Source: an uncultured Clostridia bacterium
GTDB lineage: Bacteria > Bacillota > Clostridia > TANB77 > CAG-508
Direction: 5' to 3'
Length of the DNA: 52,404 nt
Assembly (NCBI GenBank): GCA_934180065.1
Contig: CAKPRA010000010.1
Coordinates: 1 to 52,404, forward strand
Shown: positions 35,372-42,173 of the stretch, in pieces
Position numbering within the stretch: the stretch's first letter is position 1
Layout of the letters: every line of letters starts with the position of its first letter
Translations under genes and position numbers: made by a program
Notes under the pieces: model-generated
Told to the model about the DNA's origin: nothing
The model's input: only the letters and a program-made list of their open reading frames with translations
The model's database searches: none

Positions 35372-36268
35372 TTATTTTATGTTAACTATATTGCTTGGAT
35401 TAAATTTTGAAATTTTTTTAAGCTCCATTAATAATTCTTTTTCTTCTTTTGATAATTGTTTTGGAATCATAATTTCTGTTTTTATTATAAGATTTCCCCT
35501 TTGCTTATCATTCTTTAGATACCCTTTTTGTGGTATTGATATTTTATCTCCATTTTGAGTTCCTTTTGGAATTAAAACTGTAATTTCTCCATCAATTCCA
35601 TCAACAACAGCTTTAGATCCTAATGCTGCATCCCACGGAGAAATATAAAGTTTTACATATATATCATCACCTTCTAATTGATAAGTTCCATTATCTTTGA
35701 TATCTATTTTAATTATAAGATCTCCATTATCTCCACCATTGATTCCACTTTTTCCTTTTCCCTGAATTCTAATTTTTTGACCATTCTGAATTCCTGCAGG
35801 TATATCAAAAGATATATTCTTATTTTTTTCATTTAATGATGTTAATGTTATTTTTTTATTCGTTCCATCAAATGCTTCTTTAATAGATATTTCAATACTT
35901 GTTTCTATATTTGCACCTTTCTTCGCTAATTTGAGTTCATCATTTGATTTCTTTTGTATACTTTTACCAAAAAACATATTTACAATATCATTAGCACTTA
36001 TCTCTTTTTTACTTGACTTTTCTCTTTGAATTTTTTTACCGACATAATTATACCATTGTTTATCATATTTTCTTTTTTGAATTGGATCAGATAATATTTT
36101 ATATGCTTCATTTATATCTTTAAAACGCTCTTCAGCAGCTTTATTTTGTATATTAACATCTGGATGATACTTTTTTGCTTGCGTTCTATATGCAACTTTA
36201 ATTTCAGATTGACTAGATTTAATATTTTGTGGTAATTCTAATAATTTGTAATAGTTTTTAAAAATCAT
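35372..36268 (-). CDS. J-domain co-chaperone, CbpA-like
   Basis: This 298-residue protein is a type B DnaJ homologue that stimulates Hsp70 ATPase activity. The J-domain (residues 1-70) has the HPD tripeptide at 35-37 (AKKYHPDVN) and the helix FKDINEAYKILSDPIQKRKY. A short linker leads to the two C-terminal beta-sandwich domains (GTNKKITLTSLNEKNKNISF; VDGIDGEITVLIPKGTQNGD). The Cys-rich zinc finger of DnaJ itself is absent. The usual dnaK-grpE neighbours are missing; instead it leads the operon with virD4. It is thus a specialised, CbpA-like copy and may assist proteins of the secretion system. AGAGGATG precedes the ATG. Confidence 0.85.
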   Translation of the reverse strand: MIFKNYYKLLELPQNIKSSQSEIKVAYRTQAKKYHPDVNIQNKAAEERFKDINEAYKILSDPIQKRKYDKQWYNYVGKKIQREKSSKKEISANDIVNMFFGKSIQKKSNDELKLAKKGANIETSIEISIKEAFDGTNKKITLTSLNEKNKNISFDIPAGIQNGQKIRIQGKGKSGINGGDNGDLIIKIDIKDNGTYQLEGDDIYVKLYISPWDAALGSKAVVDGIDGEITVLIPKGTQNGDKISIPQKGYLKNDKQRGNLIIKTEIMIPKQLSKEEKELLMELKKISKFNPSNIVNIK

Positions 36269-36306
36269 TTGTTTAACATCCTCTCACATTAATTTATCTA
36301 ACACGC

Positions 36307-36335
36307 ATTATAGCACTATTTAATTCCTAATTCAA
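36307..36335 (-). promoter_or_regulatory. promoter of the dnaJ-virD4 operon
   Basis: On the minus strand TTGAAT (36330-36335), 17 bases and TATAAT (36307-36312), 39 bases before the J-domain gene. Confidence 0.7.
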
Positions 36336-36406
36336 TTAAAATTCTTATTTTTAAATAGAAATCTTAATTCTCAAATCAAAATATTTTGAATTATTTTTTT
36401 ATATAC

Positions 36407-36435
36407 TTGATTTATTTTACATAATGTAATATACT
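36407..36435 (+). promoter_or_regulatory. promoter of the plus-strand gene at 36538
   Basis: TTGATT (36407-36412), 17 bases and TATACT (36430-36435). The ATG at 36436 touches the -10 and cannot be the translation start, which supports 36538. Confidence 0.65.
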
Positions 36436-36537
36436 ATGTTAAGTAAATTTTTTCGATTTTTAGAATATCTTTCTAAATCATCCGCTGAAACCACAACTCG
36501 ACAAGTCTTCTTAATAAGAAGCAGAAAGGAACTTAAA

Positions 36538-37017
36538 ATGGAAAATCCCGAAGTTAAACTCAAAACCTTCTTTGGAACAGAAGGAGAATTCGTTACTACA
36601 ATGGTACTTGAAGTAGAAAATCGAAATCTGGACGAAATATTATCAAAACTTCCAAAAGAATTTATTGGATACTTCTATGATCAATTTGTAGGAATAATTA
36701 ATGGTATAGAATATCCCTTTGGTCCAAAAATGAATGCCTCAAATAAGTATTACAAATGTTCGCGTCATTACAGTCTTGAAGAAATTTCTTCTCACTCCTA
36801 TTCAGAATTACATGATTGTAAATATAGGAACGCTTACGTAGAAGCATTGGAAAAAGACGAATTCTTTGCATCCATTTATCCATATTACTCTGCGGAAAAA
36901 TATCCCCAGGGAATTACAATTATTGAAGGAATAATTACAAATCCTGGTAAAGACGGAATTATTATCGTAAAAAAAACAAACAACAATAATAACAATTGTA
37001 TACATCCTTCTAAATAA
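36538..37017 (+). CDS. hypothetical soluble protein
   Basis: The 159-residue product starts MENPEVKLKTFFGTEGEFVT after an AAAGGA site. It has no signal peptide or membrane helix. It mixes strands and helices (TTMVLEVENRNLDEILSKLP; GKDGIIIVKKT) and ends with an Asn-rich tail. It contains a few Cys and Tyr-rich segments (NKYYKCSRHYSLEE) but no clear metal-binding motif. I do not recognise the family. It is a single gene with its own promoter and terminator, divergent from the J-domain operon. The codon use has more G and C in third positions than the neighbours, which may mark a transferred gene. Confidence 0.7.
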   Translation: MENPEVKLKTFFGTEGEFVTTMVLEVENRNLDEILSKLPKEFIGYFYDQFVGIINGIEYPFGPKMNASNKYYKCSRHYSLEEISSHSYSELHDCKYRNAYVEALEKDEFFASIYPYYSAEKYPQGITIIEGIITNPGKDGIIIVKKTNNNNNNCIHPSK

Positions 37018-37040
37018 GCTATTGAAATTTATAAAAAACA

Positions 37041-37071
37041 AAAGGGAGCAGACTAATTAGTTTGTTCCTTT
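37041..37071 (+). terminator. intrinsic terminator of the gene at 36538
   Basis: AAAGGGAGCAGACTAA pairs with TTAGTTTGTTCCTTT through G-U pairs and one bulge, followed by TTTTTAG. Confidence 0.6.
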
Positions 37072-37100
37072 TTAGTTTACTTTATTCTTACTCGGCGTAG

Positions 37101-37209
37101 CCTTTTTATATAATAGGAAATATCTATTCTTAATATAGTATATAGTTTCAGCATTACTCATAAGTAAAATTGTACTTATATATTGAACATTCCTATTATA
37201 TAAAAAAGG
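37101..37209. repeat. inverted repeat pair around an AT-rich 72-base core
   Basis: CCTTTTTATATAATAGGA (37101-37118) is repeated inverted at 37191-37209 with one extra A. The core between has no open frame. The 293-base gap 37018-37311 holds this, the terminator at 37041 and the SASP terminator at 37208. It could be a small mobile or structured element. Confidence 0.45.
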
Positions 37210-37242
37210 ATTTAATTCAAGTATAAACCTAAAATTAAACCC
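37208..37242 (-). terminator. intrinsic terminator of the SASP gene
   Basis: GGATTTAATT (37208-37217) pairs with AATTAAACCC (37233-37242) using one G-U pair. TTTTTT follows on the minus strand. It lies 70 bases after the SASP stop. Confidence 0.6.
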
Positions 37243-37311
37243 TTTTCACTTATTCAATTAAATTATTATAGGAAATTACATAAACAATATTTTTGTATTA
37301 TTCAAATTTAA

Positions 37312-37485
37312 CTACTCTCCTACTTTTTTGTTTGCAATTTCAATAGCTTTAGTAACAATATTTCCACAGTTTTTAGATGAAACATTTTGCCATCCTCCAT
37401 CTTTCTTTACCTGCTCATATACTCCAAGCTCTTTTGCAATTTCTTCTTTTAATGCTTCAGACATCATAGTCTTCTTTCTAGGCAT
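37312..37485 (-). CDS. alpha/beta-type small acid-soluble spore protein
   Basis: The 57-residue frame encodes MPRKKTMMSEALKEEIAKEL, GVYEQVKKDGGWQNVSSKNC and GNIVTKAIEIANKKVGE. This matches the alpha/beta SASP family: the EEIAKELG stretch corresponds to the EIASE site cut by the germination protease GPR, and GWQNVSSKNCGNIV and a closing Ile-Glu-x-Ala-x-Lys helix follow. These proteins coat spore DNA and protect it from UV and heat. AGGAGG lies 9 bases before the ATG. The position next to ypeB and sleB supports a spore-phase gene cluster. Confidence 0.85.
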   Translation of the reverse strand: MPRKKTMMSEALKEEIAKELGVYEQVKKDGGWQNVSSKNCGNIVTKAIEIANKKVGE

Positions 37486-37603
37486 AATAAGAATCCTCCT
37501 TTGAAAAACATATTAATAAGATTTTAATTTCAAAATTAATTTTATTACTTTGTTTTTCACTATATATTTTGCATCAAAATAAAAATTTTATTATGACAAT
37601 TTA

Positions 37604-38998
37604 TTACATTGTAAGAGTTCCTTCAGAAGAATTTAAAATAACTAAAATATCTTCTTCTTTTCCGGTTTCAACATTAATATAAACTAAAAATTCTCTATCA
37701 TCAATTTTACCTTTAATTTCCCAACACATAAGCTCTGTTTTAAATTCAGTTGGAATAACAGCTAAATCAACTGCCAAAACTTCCAATTTTTTGTTAATTT
37801 TTGCAATAGCCTGATCTTTAGAAACTTTAATTTCTGGCAAAGATCTTTCACTATGAGAGTTTAAATAACCAGTAGTTTCAATTCCTAAAACTTCGCCATT
37901 ATCTAGAGCAACCTTTACTTTAATTAAATCTGGATACATTATTACACCATTTTGTTCATAAGCATAATTTATTGTTTCAATACCATTATTTTTAGTAAAA
38001 TATGTCCTTTTCATATTTTTAAAGCCTTTTTGACTTAAATAATCTTCCATCATTTTATCAATATCTTCTTGTGATACAACTTCGGCATTAACAGATCTAT
38101 TACTATTCATAGAAACAATATGTCCACCTTTTTTAGAAATATCGATCCAAACTAAGTCATTATCTTTAGATGTGATAGTAAAATTATAAGAATCAATATT
38201 AGCATTTTGTGTAAGACCATTTGATTTAATATCTTTTATAAAATCACTTCCAAAGAAATTAACAGCAATATCTTTAGCTGTGTTTTCATCAATTTCATCA
38301 CCAGTTAGACCCTTTTGAACAGCACTTGTCATATGCTCTGAAAAAGCACCATCATAGATTAAACCTGCATATTCATGGAAATTCTCTTCAACAGATCCAA
38401 AACTATCTTTAGAAATGTTGCTAACTTGTTGTGCAAATGCAGGGCCAACTTCTTTAGTTAATTCCTTCCAAGATATTTTTCCCTCATTTAAATCTACAGA
38501 CAATTGATTAAGTGTATTTTTTAAATTTAAGCTATAATCATGAAGCTTATCCAAATTATCTAAATCAGATTGACTAAGCTCTTGATTATTCATAGTTTTC
38601 CTTGATAATGAATAACTGTAATCACTTACTTGATTCAAAAATTTAGCTGTGTTTTCAAGCTCAGAGCTATTTATAGGCAACATAGATAAATAAGTTTGAG
38701 CTAAATTTGCTTCTCTCCATACATAAGTAAGAGTTTCAGTTCCACTTTCTGGTGAATTTGAAATAATTGATTTAGCCAAATATACCTCCACATCTTGAAC
38801 ATCATCAACCAATTGATAAAAAGCCATATTATAATTATTTTCAACAGATTGCCTATATGATTCTTTATTTTTATAAGTATATATAACTAAAACAATAAAT
38901 GCAATTAATAAAGCAACTGCCAAAATATTTAATCTTTTACTTCTTAGTTTATCTCCAAAATTTTTCATTTTTTCTTTAAAATCATTCACAATATTCAT
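37604..38998 (-). CDS. ypeB: germination protein YpeB
   Basis: This 464-residue protein is YpeB, the membrane partner that stabilises the cortex-lytic enzyme SleB in the dormant spore. It has an N-terminal membrane helix (about residues 24-42). The YpeB N-domain includes NYNMAFYQLVDDVQDVEVYL and EANLAQTYLSMLPINSSEL. Three PepSY-like modules (about 235-450) include TAKDIAVNFFG, then GGHIVSMNSNRSV and KDQAIAKINKKLEVLAV. The start is uncertain: AAAGGATG abuts the ATG at 38998, so a GTG at 38989 may be used. It follows sleB by 61 bases. Confidence 0.92.
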   Translation of the reverse strand: MNIVNDFKEKMKNFGDKLRSKRLNILAVALLIAFIVLVIYTYKNKESYRQSVENNYNMAFYQLVDDVQDVEVYLAKSIISNSPESGTETLTYVWREANLAQTYLSMLPINSSELENTAKFLNQVSDYSYSLSRKTMNNQELSQSDLDNLDKLHDYSLNLKNTLNQLSVDLNEGKISWKELTKEVGPAFAQQVSNISKDSFGSVEENFHEYAGLIYDGAFSEHMTSAVQKGLTGDEIDENTAKDIAVNFFGSDFIKDIKSNGLTQNANIDSYNFTITSKDNDLVWIDISKKGGHIVSMNSNRSVNAEVVSQEDIDKMMEDYLSQKGFKNMKRTYFTKNNGIETINYAYEQNGVIMYPDLIKVKVALDNGEVLGIETTGYLNSHSERSLPEIKVSKDQAIAKINKKLEVLAVDLAVIPTEFKTELMCWEIKGKIDDREFLVYINVETGKEEDILVILNSSEGTLTM

Positions 38999-39059
38999 CC
39001 TTTCTTAAGAAATGTATTAAAATTATAATTTTTAAATACATTTTTCATATATCGTATAT

Positions 39060-39536
39060 TTATTTGCAAAAAATATGTTTTCCAATAGTTTTTAATTGGA
39101 CTCTTGACCAAATCCAACCACTAGTAGCAGTATTTGGATTAAAATAATAAATTGCTCCACCGGTAGGATCCCAACCATTTAATGCATCTTGAGCAGCTTT
39201 CACAACTGTAGAGCTACTATCTATAGGTGTATTTATCTGTCCATCAGAAACGGCGGTAAATGCGCCTGGTTGATAAATTACTCCAGCTATAGAATTTGGA
39301 AATTTAGAGCTTTTAACTCTATTTAAAATTACTGCTCCAACTGCAACTTGTCCTTCATAAGATTCTCCTCTTGCCTCACCATTTATAGCTCTTGCTAGCA
39401 GTTGCAAATCAGATGCTCTATTTCCTTGAGTTGTTGCTGCATAAATAACTTTTTGATTTTCTAATCTAAAATGCAAAACTGTTAAAACAATAACTATAGT
39501 CGTTATGCATAAAATATATTTTAAAATTTTTTTCAT
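39060..39536 (-). CDS. sleB: spore cortex-lytic enzyme SleB-type hydrolase
   Basis: The 158-residue product has a signal or anchor segment (residues 5-25) and then the SleB/CwlJ hydrolase domain. Characteristic parts are LLARAINGEARGESYEGQVA with the catalytic glutamate, VGAVILNRVKSSKFPNSI, YQPGAFTAV and AIYYFNPNTATSGWIWSR. It degrades cortex peptidoglycan during germination. The usual N-terminal peptidoglycan-binding domain of SleB is missing, so this is a short form. A CATTATA sequence at 39578-39584 on the minus strand resembles the -10 of sigma-F/G promoters. AAGGAG precedes the start. Confidence 0.9.
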   Translation of the reverse strand: MKKILKYILCITTIVIVLTVLHFRLENQKVIYAATTQGNRASDLQLLARAINGEARGESYEGQVAVGAVILNRVKSSKFPNSIAGVIYQPGAFTAVSDGQINTPIDSSSTVVKAAQDALNGWDPTGGAIYYFNPNTATSGWIWSRVQLKTIGKHIFCK

Positions 39537-39588
39537 GAAATTAATAAACTCCTTCCTAATTACGAAATAAATTAATATATAATGTAAC

Positions 39589-39617
39589 TTGTCGTTTTAA
39601 GATTATTATGGTAAAAT
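39589..39617 (+). promoter_or_regulatory. promoter of the ugtP-like gene
   Basis: TTGTCG (39589-39594), 17 bases and TAAAAT (39612-39617), about 33 bases before the ATG. Confidence 0.55.
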
Positions 39618-39649
39618 TTTTTTAGATTATTTATGAAAGGCAAAAAAAA

Positions 39650-40786
39650 ATGAAAAAAATTCTAATTTTATATGCAGCATATGGTGGTGGTCATTTATCT
39701 GCTGCAAAATCATTAAAAAATTATATCGACAAAAACTATCAAAATGTAGAAACAAATTTAGTAGATTGTATGAAATACATAAATAAGCCTATTGAAAAAA
39801 TAACTACTGGTGCTTATAAAGAAATGGCAAAAAAGGCACCTTGGGTCTGGAAAAAAGTTTATTACAATTCAGAAAAAGGACTTTTAGGAAGATTCAGTAG
39901 TACAACTAATAAATTCATGTCACACAAATTACTGCATTTGTTTGAAGATTACAAACCCGATTTAGTAATATCAACACATCCATTTGGAACTCAAATGACA
40001 GAATATCTTAAGAAAAAAAATAAAGTTAATTGTAAATTAGCCACAATATTAACTGATTTTGCTCCTCATGACCAATGGTTAGTTGGAAACGAATATGGAG
40101 ATTATTATTTTGTATCACACGAAAAAATGAAAGAATCATTGATAAAAGATTTTGGAGTAGATAGATTAAAAGTTTACGCCACAGGGATTCCTTTATCTGA
40201 AAGATTTTCTCAAAAATTTGACACAAATGAAATATATAATTTATTTGAATTAGACAAAAATAAAAAAACTATCTTATTTTTTGGTGGTGGAGAATTTGGA
40301 TTAGGCAAAGAAAAAACTGTAGCTATTTTAAAAACATTAACCAATCATCTAGACAAATACCAAATAATTGCGGTTTCTGGTAGAAATCCAAAAATGAATA
40401 GTGCATTTAAAAATTTAGCTAATGAACTTGGTAATCCATCATCATTAAAAATATTTGATTATATAACAAATGTTCCAGAAGCAATGCATATTTCAGACTT
40501 AGTTATAACTAAACCTGGTGGATTAACTACAACCGAAAGCCTAGCCTCACACTTGCCAATATTAGTAATAAATCCAATACCAGGTCAGGAAGAGGAAAAT
40601 GCCGAATTTTTAGTACAAGCAGGTGTTGCTATATGGTTAAAAAGCTCTGATAACAGTGATGAAGTAATTACCAAATTATTAAATTCACCAAATAAGCTTG
40701 AAGAAATGAGAAACAATACTGAGAAACTTGCACATATAGATTCAACGAAAAATATTTGTGAAATTTTGAAAAAAGATTTATTTTAA
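39650..40786 (+). CDS. ugtP: MGDG-synthase/UgtP-family diacylglycerol glycosyltransferase
   Basis: The 378-residue protein belongs to the MGDG synthase/UgtP glycosyltransferase group, which adds sugar to diacylglycerol to make membrane glycolipids and lipoteichoic acid anchors. The N-terminal domain begins KILILYAAYGGGHLSAAKSL, the conserved GGGH motif. DLVISTHPFGTQM follows and then LTDFAPHDQWL. The C-terminal domain has FFGGGEFGLGK, TKPGGLTTTESLASHLPILV (the nucleotide-sugar binding region) and NPIPGQEEENAEFLVQAGVA. Length is normal for the family. GAAAGG lies 8 bases before the ATG. The exact sugar and acceptor cannot be read from the sequence. Confidence 0.88.
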   Translation: MKKILILYAAYGGGHLSAAKSLKNYIDKNYQNVETNLVDCMKYINKPIEKITTGAYKEMAKKAPWVWKKVYYNSEKGLLGRFSSTTNKFMSHKLLHLFEDYKPDLVISTHPFGTQMTEYLKKKNKVNCKLATILTDFAPHDQWLVGNEYGDYYFVSHEKMKESLIKDFGVDRLKVYATGIPLSERFSQKFDTNEIYNLFELDKNKKTILFFGGGEFGLGKEKTVAILKTLTNHLDKYQIIAVSGRNPKMNSAFKNLANELGNPSSLKIFDYITNVPEAMHISDLVITKPGGLTTTESLASHLPILVINPIPGQEEENAEFLVQAGVAIWLKSSDNSDEVITKLLNSPNKLEEMRNNTEKLAHIDSTKNICEILKKDLF

Positions 40787-40806
40787 ATAAAATTTATCAC
40801 ACACAA

Positions 40807-40840
40807 AAAAACACTTCATATTTTATTATGAGGTGTTTTT
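40807..40840 (+). terminator. terminator hairpin that contains the next gene's ribosome binding site
   Basis: AAAAACACTTCATA (40807-40820) pairs with TATGAGGTGTTTTT (40827-40840), with one G-U pair. The GAGGTG in the second arm is the ribosome binding site for the ATG at 40842. The stem can end ugtP transcripts, and in longer transcripts would hide the site. Confidence 0.65.
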
Positions 40841-40841
40841 T

Positions 40842-41003
40842 ATGTCATTAGATAATTTATCTGGTTCAGAGCTAGTTGCTCTTGCTGGAATACTTGCAAT
40901 TTACTTTTCAGATGGATTATCAGCAAATCAGACAGCAACTTTAGGTGATTTTTTTTCTTCTCTTGGTAGTAATTTAACGTTAATTTCTGATACCAAACAA
41001 TAA
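40842..41003 (+). CDS. 53-residue conserved-type small protein
   Basis: The frame encodes MSLDNLSGSELVALAGILAI, YFSDGLSANQTATLGDFFSS and LGSNLTLISDTKQ. The product is short, uncharged and helical. It looks like the small clostridial proteins with the pattern SELVAL, a hydrophobic helix, then L-x-x-FF-x-x-LG-x-NL, whose function I do not know. It ends 2 bases from the convergent recR stop. Its ribosome binding site lies within the ugtP terminator stem, so its expression may be conditional. Confidence 0.7.
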   Translation: MSLDNLSGSELVALAGILAIYFSDGLSANQTATLGDFFSSLGSNLTLISDTKQ

Positions 41004-41005
41004 AT

Positions 41006-41605
41006 TTATATTTCTCTTCTACCTTCCAAAGCTTTACTTAAGGTCACTTCATCTGTATACTCTAAATCTCCACCAACTGGTATACCATGAGCAATTCTTG
41101 TTACAGTTATTCCCATAGGCTTAATTAATTTTGATAGATAAATTGCAGTAGCCTCGCCTTCAACCCTTGGATTAGTTGCAAGAATAACTTCTTTAACAGT
41201 TCCATCCATAAGCCTTGATAATAGCTCTTTAATTTTTATATCATCTGGTCCAATTCCATTCATTGGAGATATTGAACCATGCAATACATGATATACTCCT
41301 TTAAATTCATGAGTTTTCTCCATTGCAACAACGTCTTTTACGTCTTCTACAACACATATTACAGATTTATCTCTTCCAACATTAGAGCAAATAGCACATG
41401 GATCTGTATCTGAAATATTATAACATACTGAACAATATTTTAAATTTTTCTTAGCGTTGACAATAGCTTCTACAAATTCATTTACATCTTCATTACTACA
41501 ATTTAACATATAAAATGCAAGCCTTGCTGCTGTTTTATTTCCAATGCTTGGTAACTTTTCAAATGCTTCTATTAGTTTTTCAATTGATGGTGAATAATAT
41601 GACAT
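41006..41605 (-). CDS. recR: recombination protein RecR
   Basis: This 199-residue protein is RecR, which with RecO and RecF loads RecA at single-strand gaps. The N-terminal helix-hairpin-helix reads LIEAFEKLPSIGNKTAARLA. A four-Cys zinc finger follows (CSVCYNISDTDPCAIC). The Toprim domain is VICVVEDVKDVVAMEKTHEF, with GVYHVLHGSISPMNGIGPDD and the C-terminal VTRIAHGIPVGGDLEYTDEV. The start was set at 41605 because AAAGGATG stands 9 bases upstream; the frame at 41635 has no such signal. It is the third gene of the usual dnaX-ybaB-recR set. Confidence 0.97.
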   Translation of the reverse strand: MSYYSPSIEKLIEAFEKLPSIGNKTAARLAFYMLNCSNEDVNEFVEAIVNAKKNLKYCSVCYNISDTDPCAICSNVGRDKSVICVVEDVKDVVAMEKTHEFKGVYHVLHGSISPMNGIGPDDIKIKELLSRLMDGTVKEVILATNPRVEGEATAIYLSKLIKPMGITVTRIAHGIPVGGDLEYTDEVTLSKALEGRREI

Positions 41606-41780
41606 ATAAATTACATCCTTTCTACACTCTTGCATTTAATATTTTCTCAAATATTTCTATATTTTTTATGTTATTATTTATAGCTATTAATTCTTAACTA
41701 GCACATATGTATATATTTAAAAATGTAGTTATAGTTATTAATAATTACAAAGCTATGAATAATAACTTTTTATAAAATTT

Positions 41781-42125
41781 TTACATTATTCCTGGAATAT
41801 TATATTTTCCCAATTCTGAAGCTTGAGCACTATCAACCTTTCCCATTGCTTCATTTATACATGTAATAATTAAATCTTGTAACATTTCAACATCATCCGG
41901 ATCAACTACTTCTGGCTTAATTTTTATTGATTTTAAAACCTTATTTCCAGAAACTACAGTTTCGATTGCTCCTCCTCCAGCTGTTGCTGAAAACTCTTTA
42001 TTCCCTAGCTCTTCTTGTGATTTTGTTATATCAGCTTGCATTTTTTTAGCTTCTTTCATTAATTGATTGATGTTCATTCCACCAAATCCTCCCATACCTC
42101 CTGGGAATCCTCCTCTTTTTGACAT
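41781..42125 (-). CDS. YbaB/EbfC-family nucleoid-associated protein
   Basis: The 114-residue product is a YbaB/EbfC DNA-binding protein. It has a Gly/Met-rich start (MSKRGGFPGGMGGFGGMNIN), helix QLMKEAKKMQADITKSQEEL, and core FSATAGGGAIETVVSGNKVL followed by EVVDPDDVEMLQDLIITCIN. It forms a dimer that binds DNA. It stands 48 bases after dnaX and before recR, the arrangement found in most bacteria. GGAG precedes the ATG. Confidence 0.95.
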   Translation of the reverse strand: MSKRGGFPGGMGGFGGMNINQLMKEAKKMQADITKSQEELGNKEFSATAGGGAIETVVSGNKVLKSIKIKPEVVDPDDVEMLQDLIITCINEAMGKVDSAQASELGKYNIPGIM

Positions 42126-42173
42126 TTTAAAATCTCCTTTCTTATTTTAATTTTGTCACCAAATTTTACAATA

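Noticed and set aside
36436..36537. Longer start for the gene at 36538
   Set aside because: The ATG at 36436 directly follows the -10 box, so it would be upstream of the transcript start, and it has no ribosome binding site.
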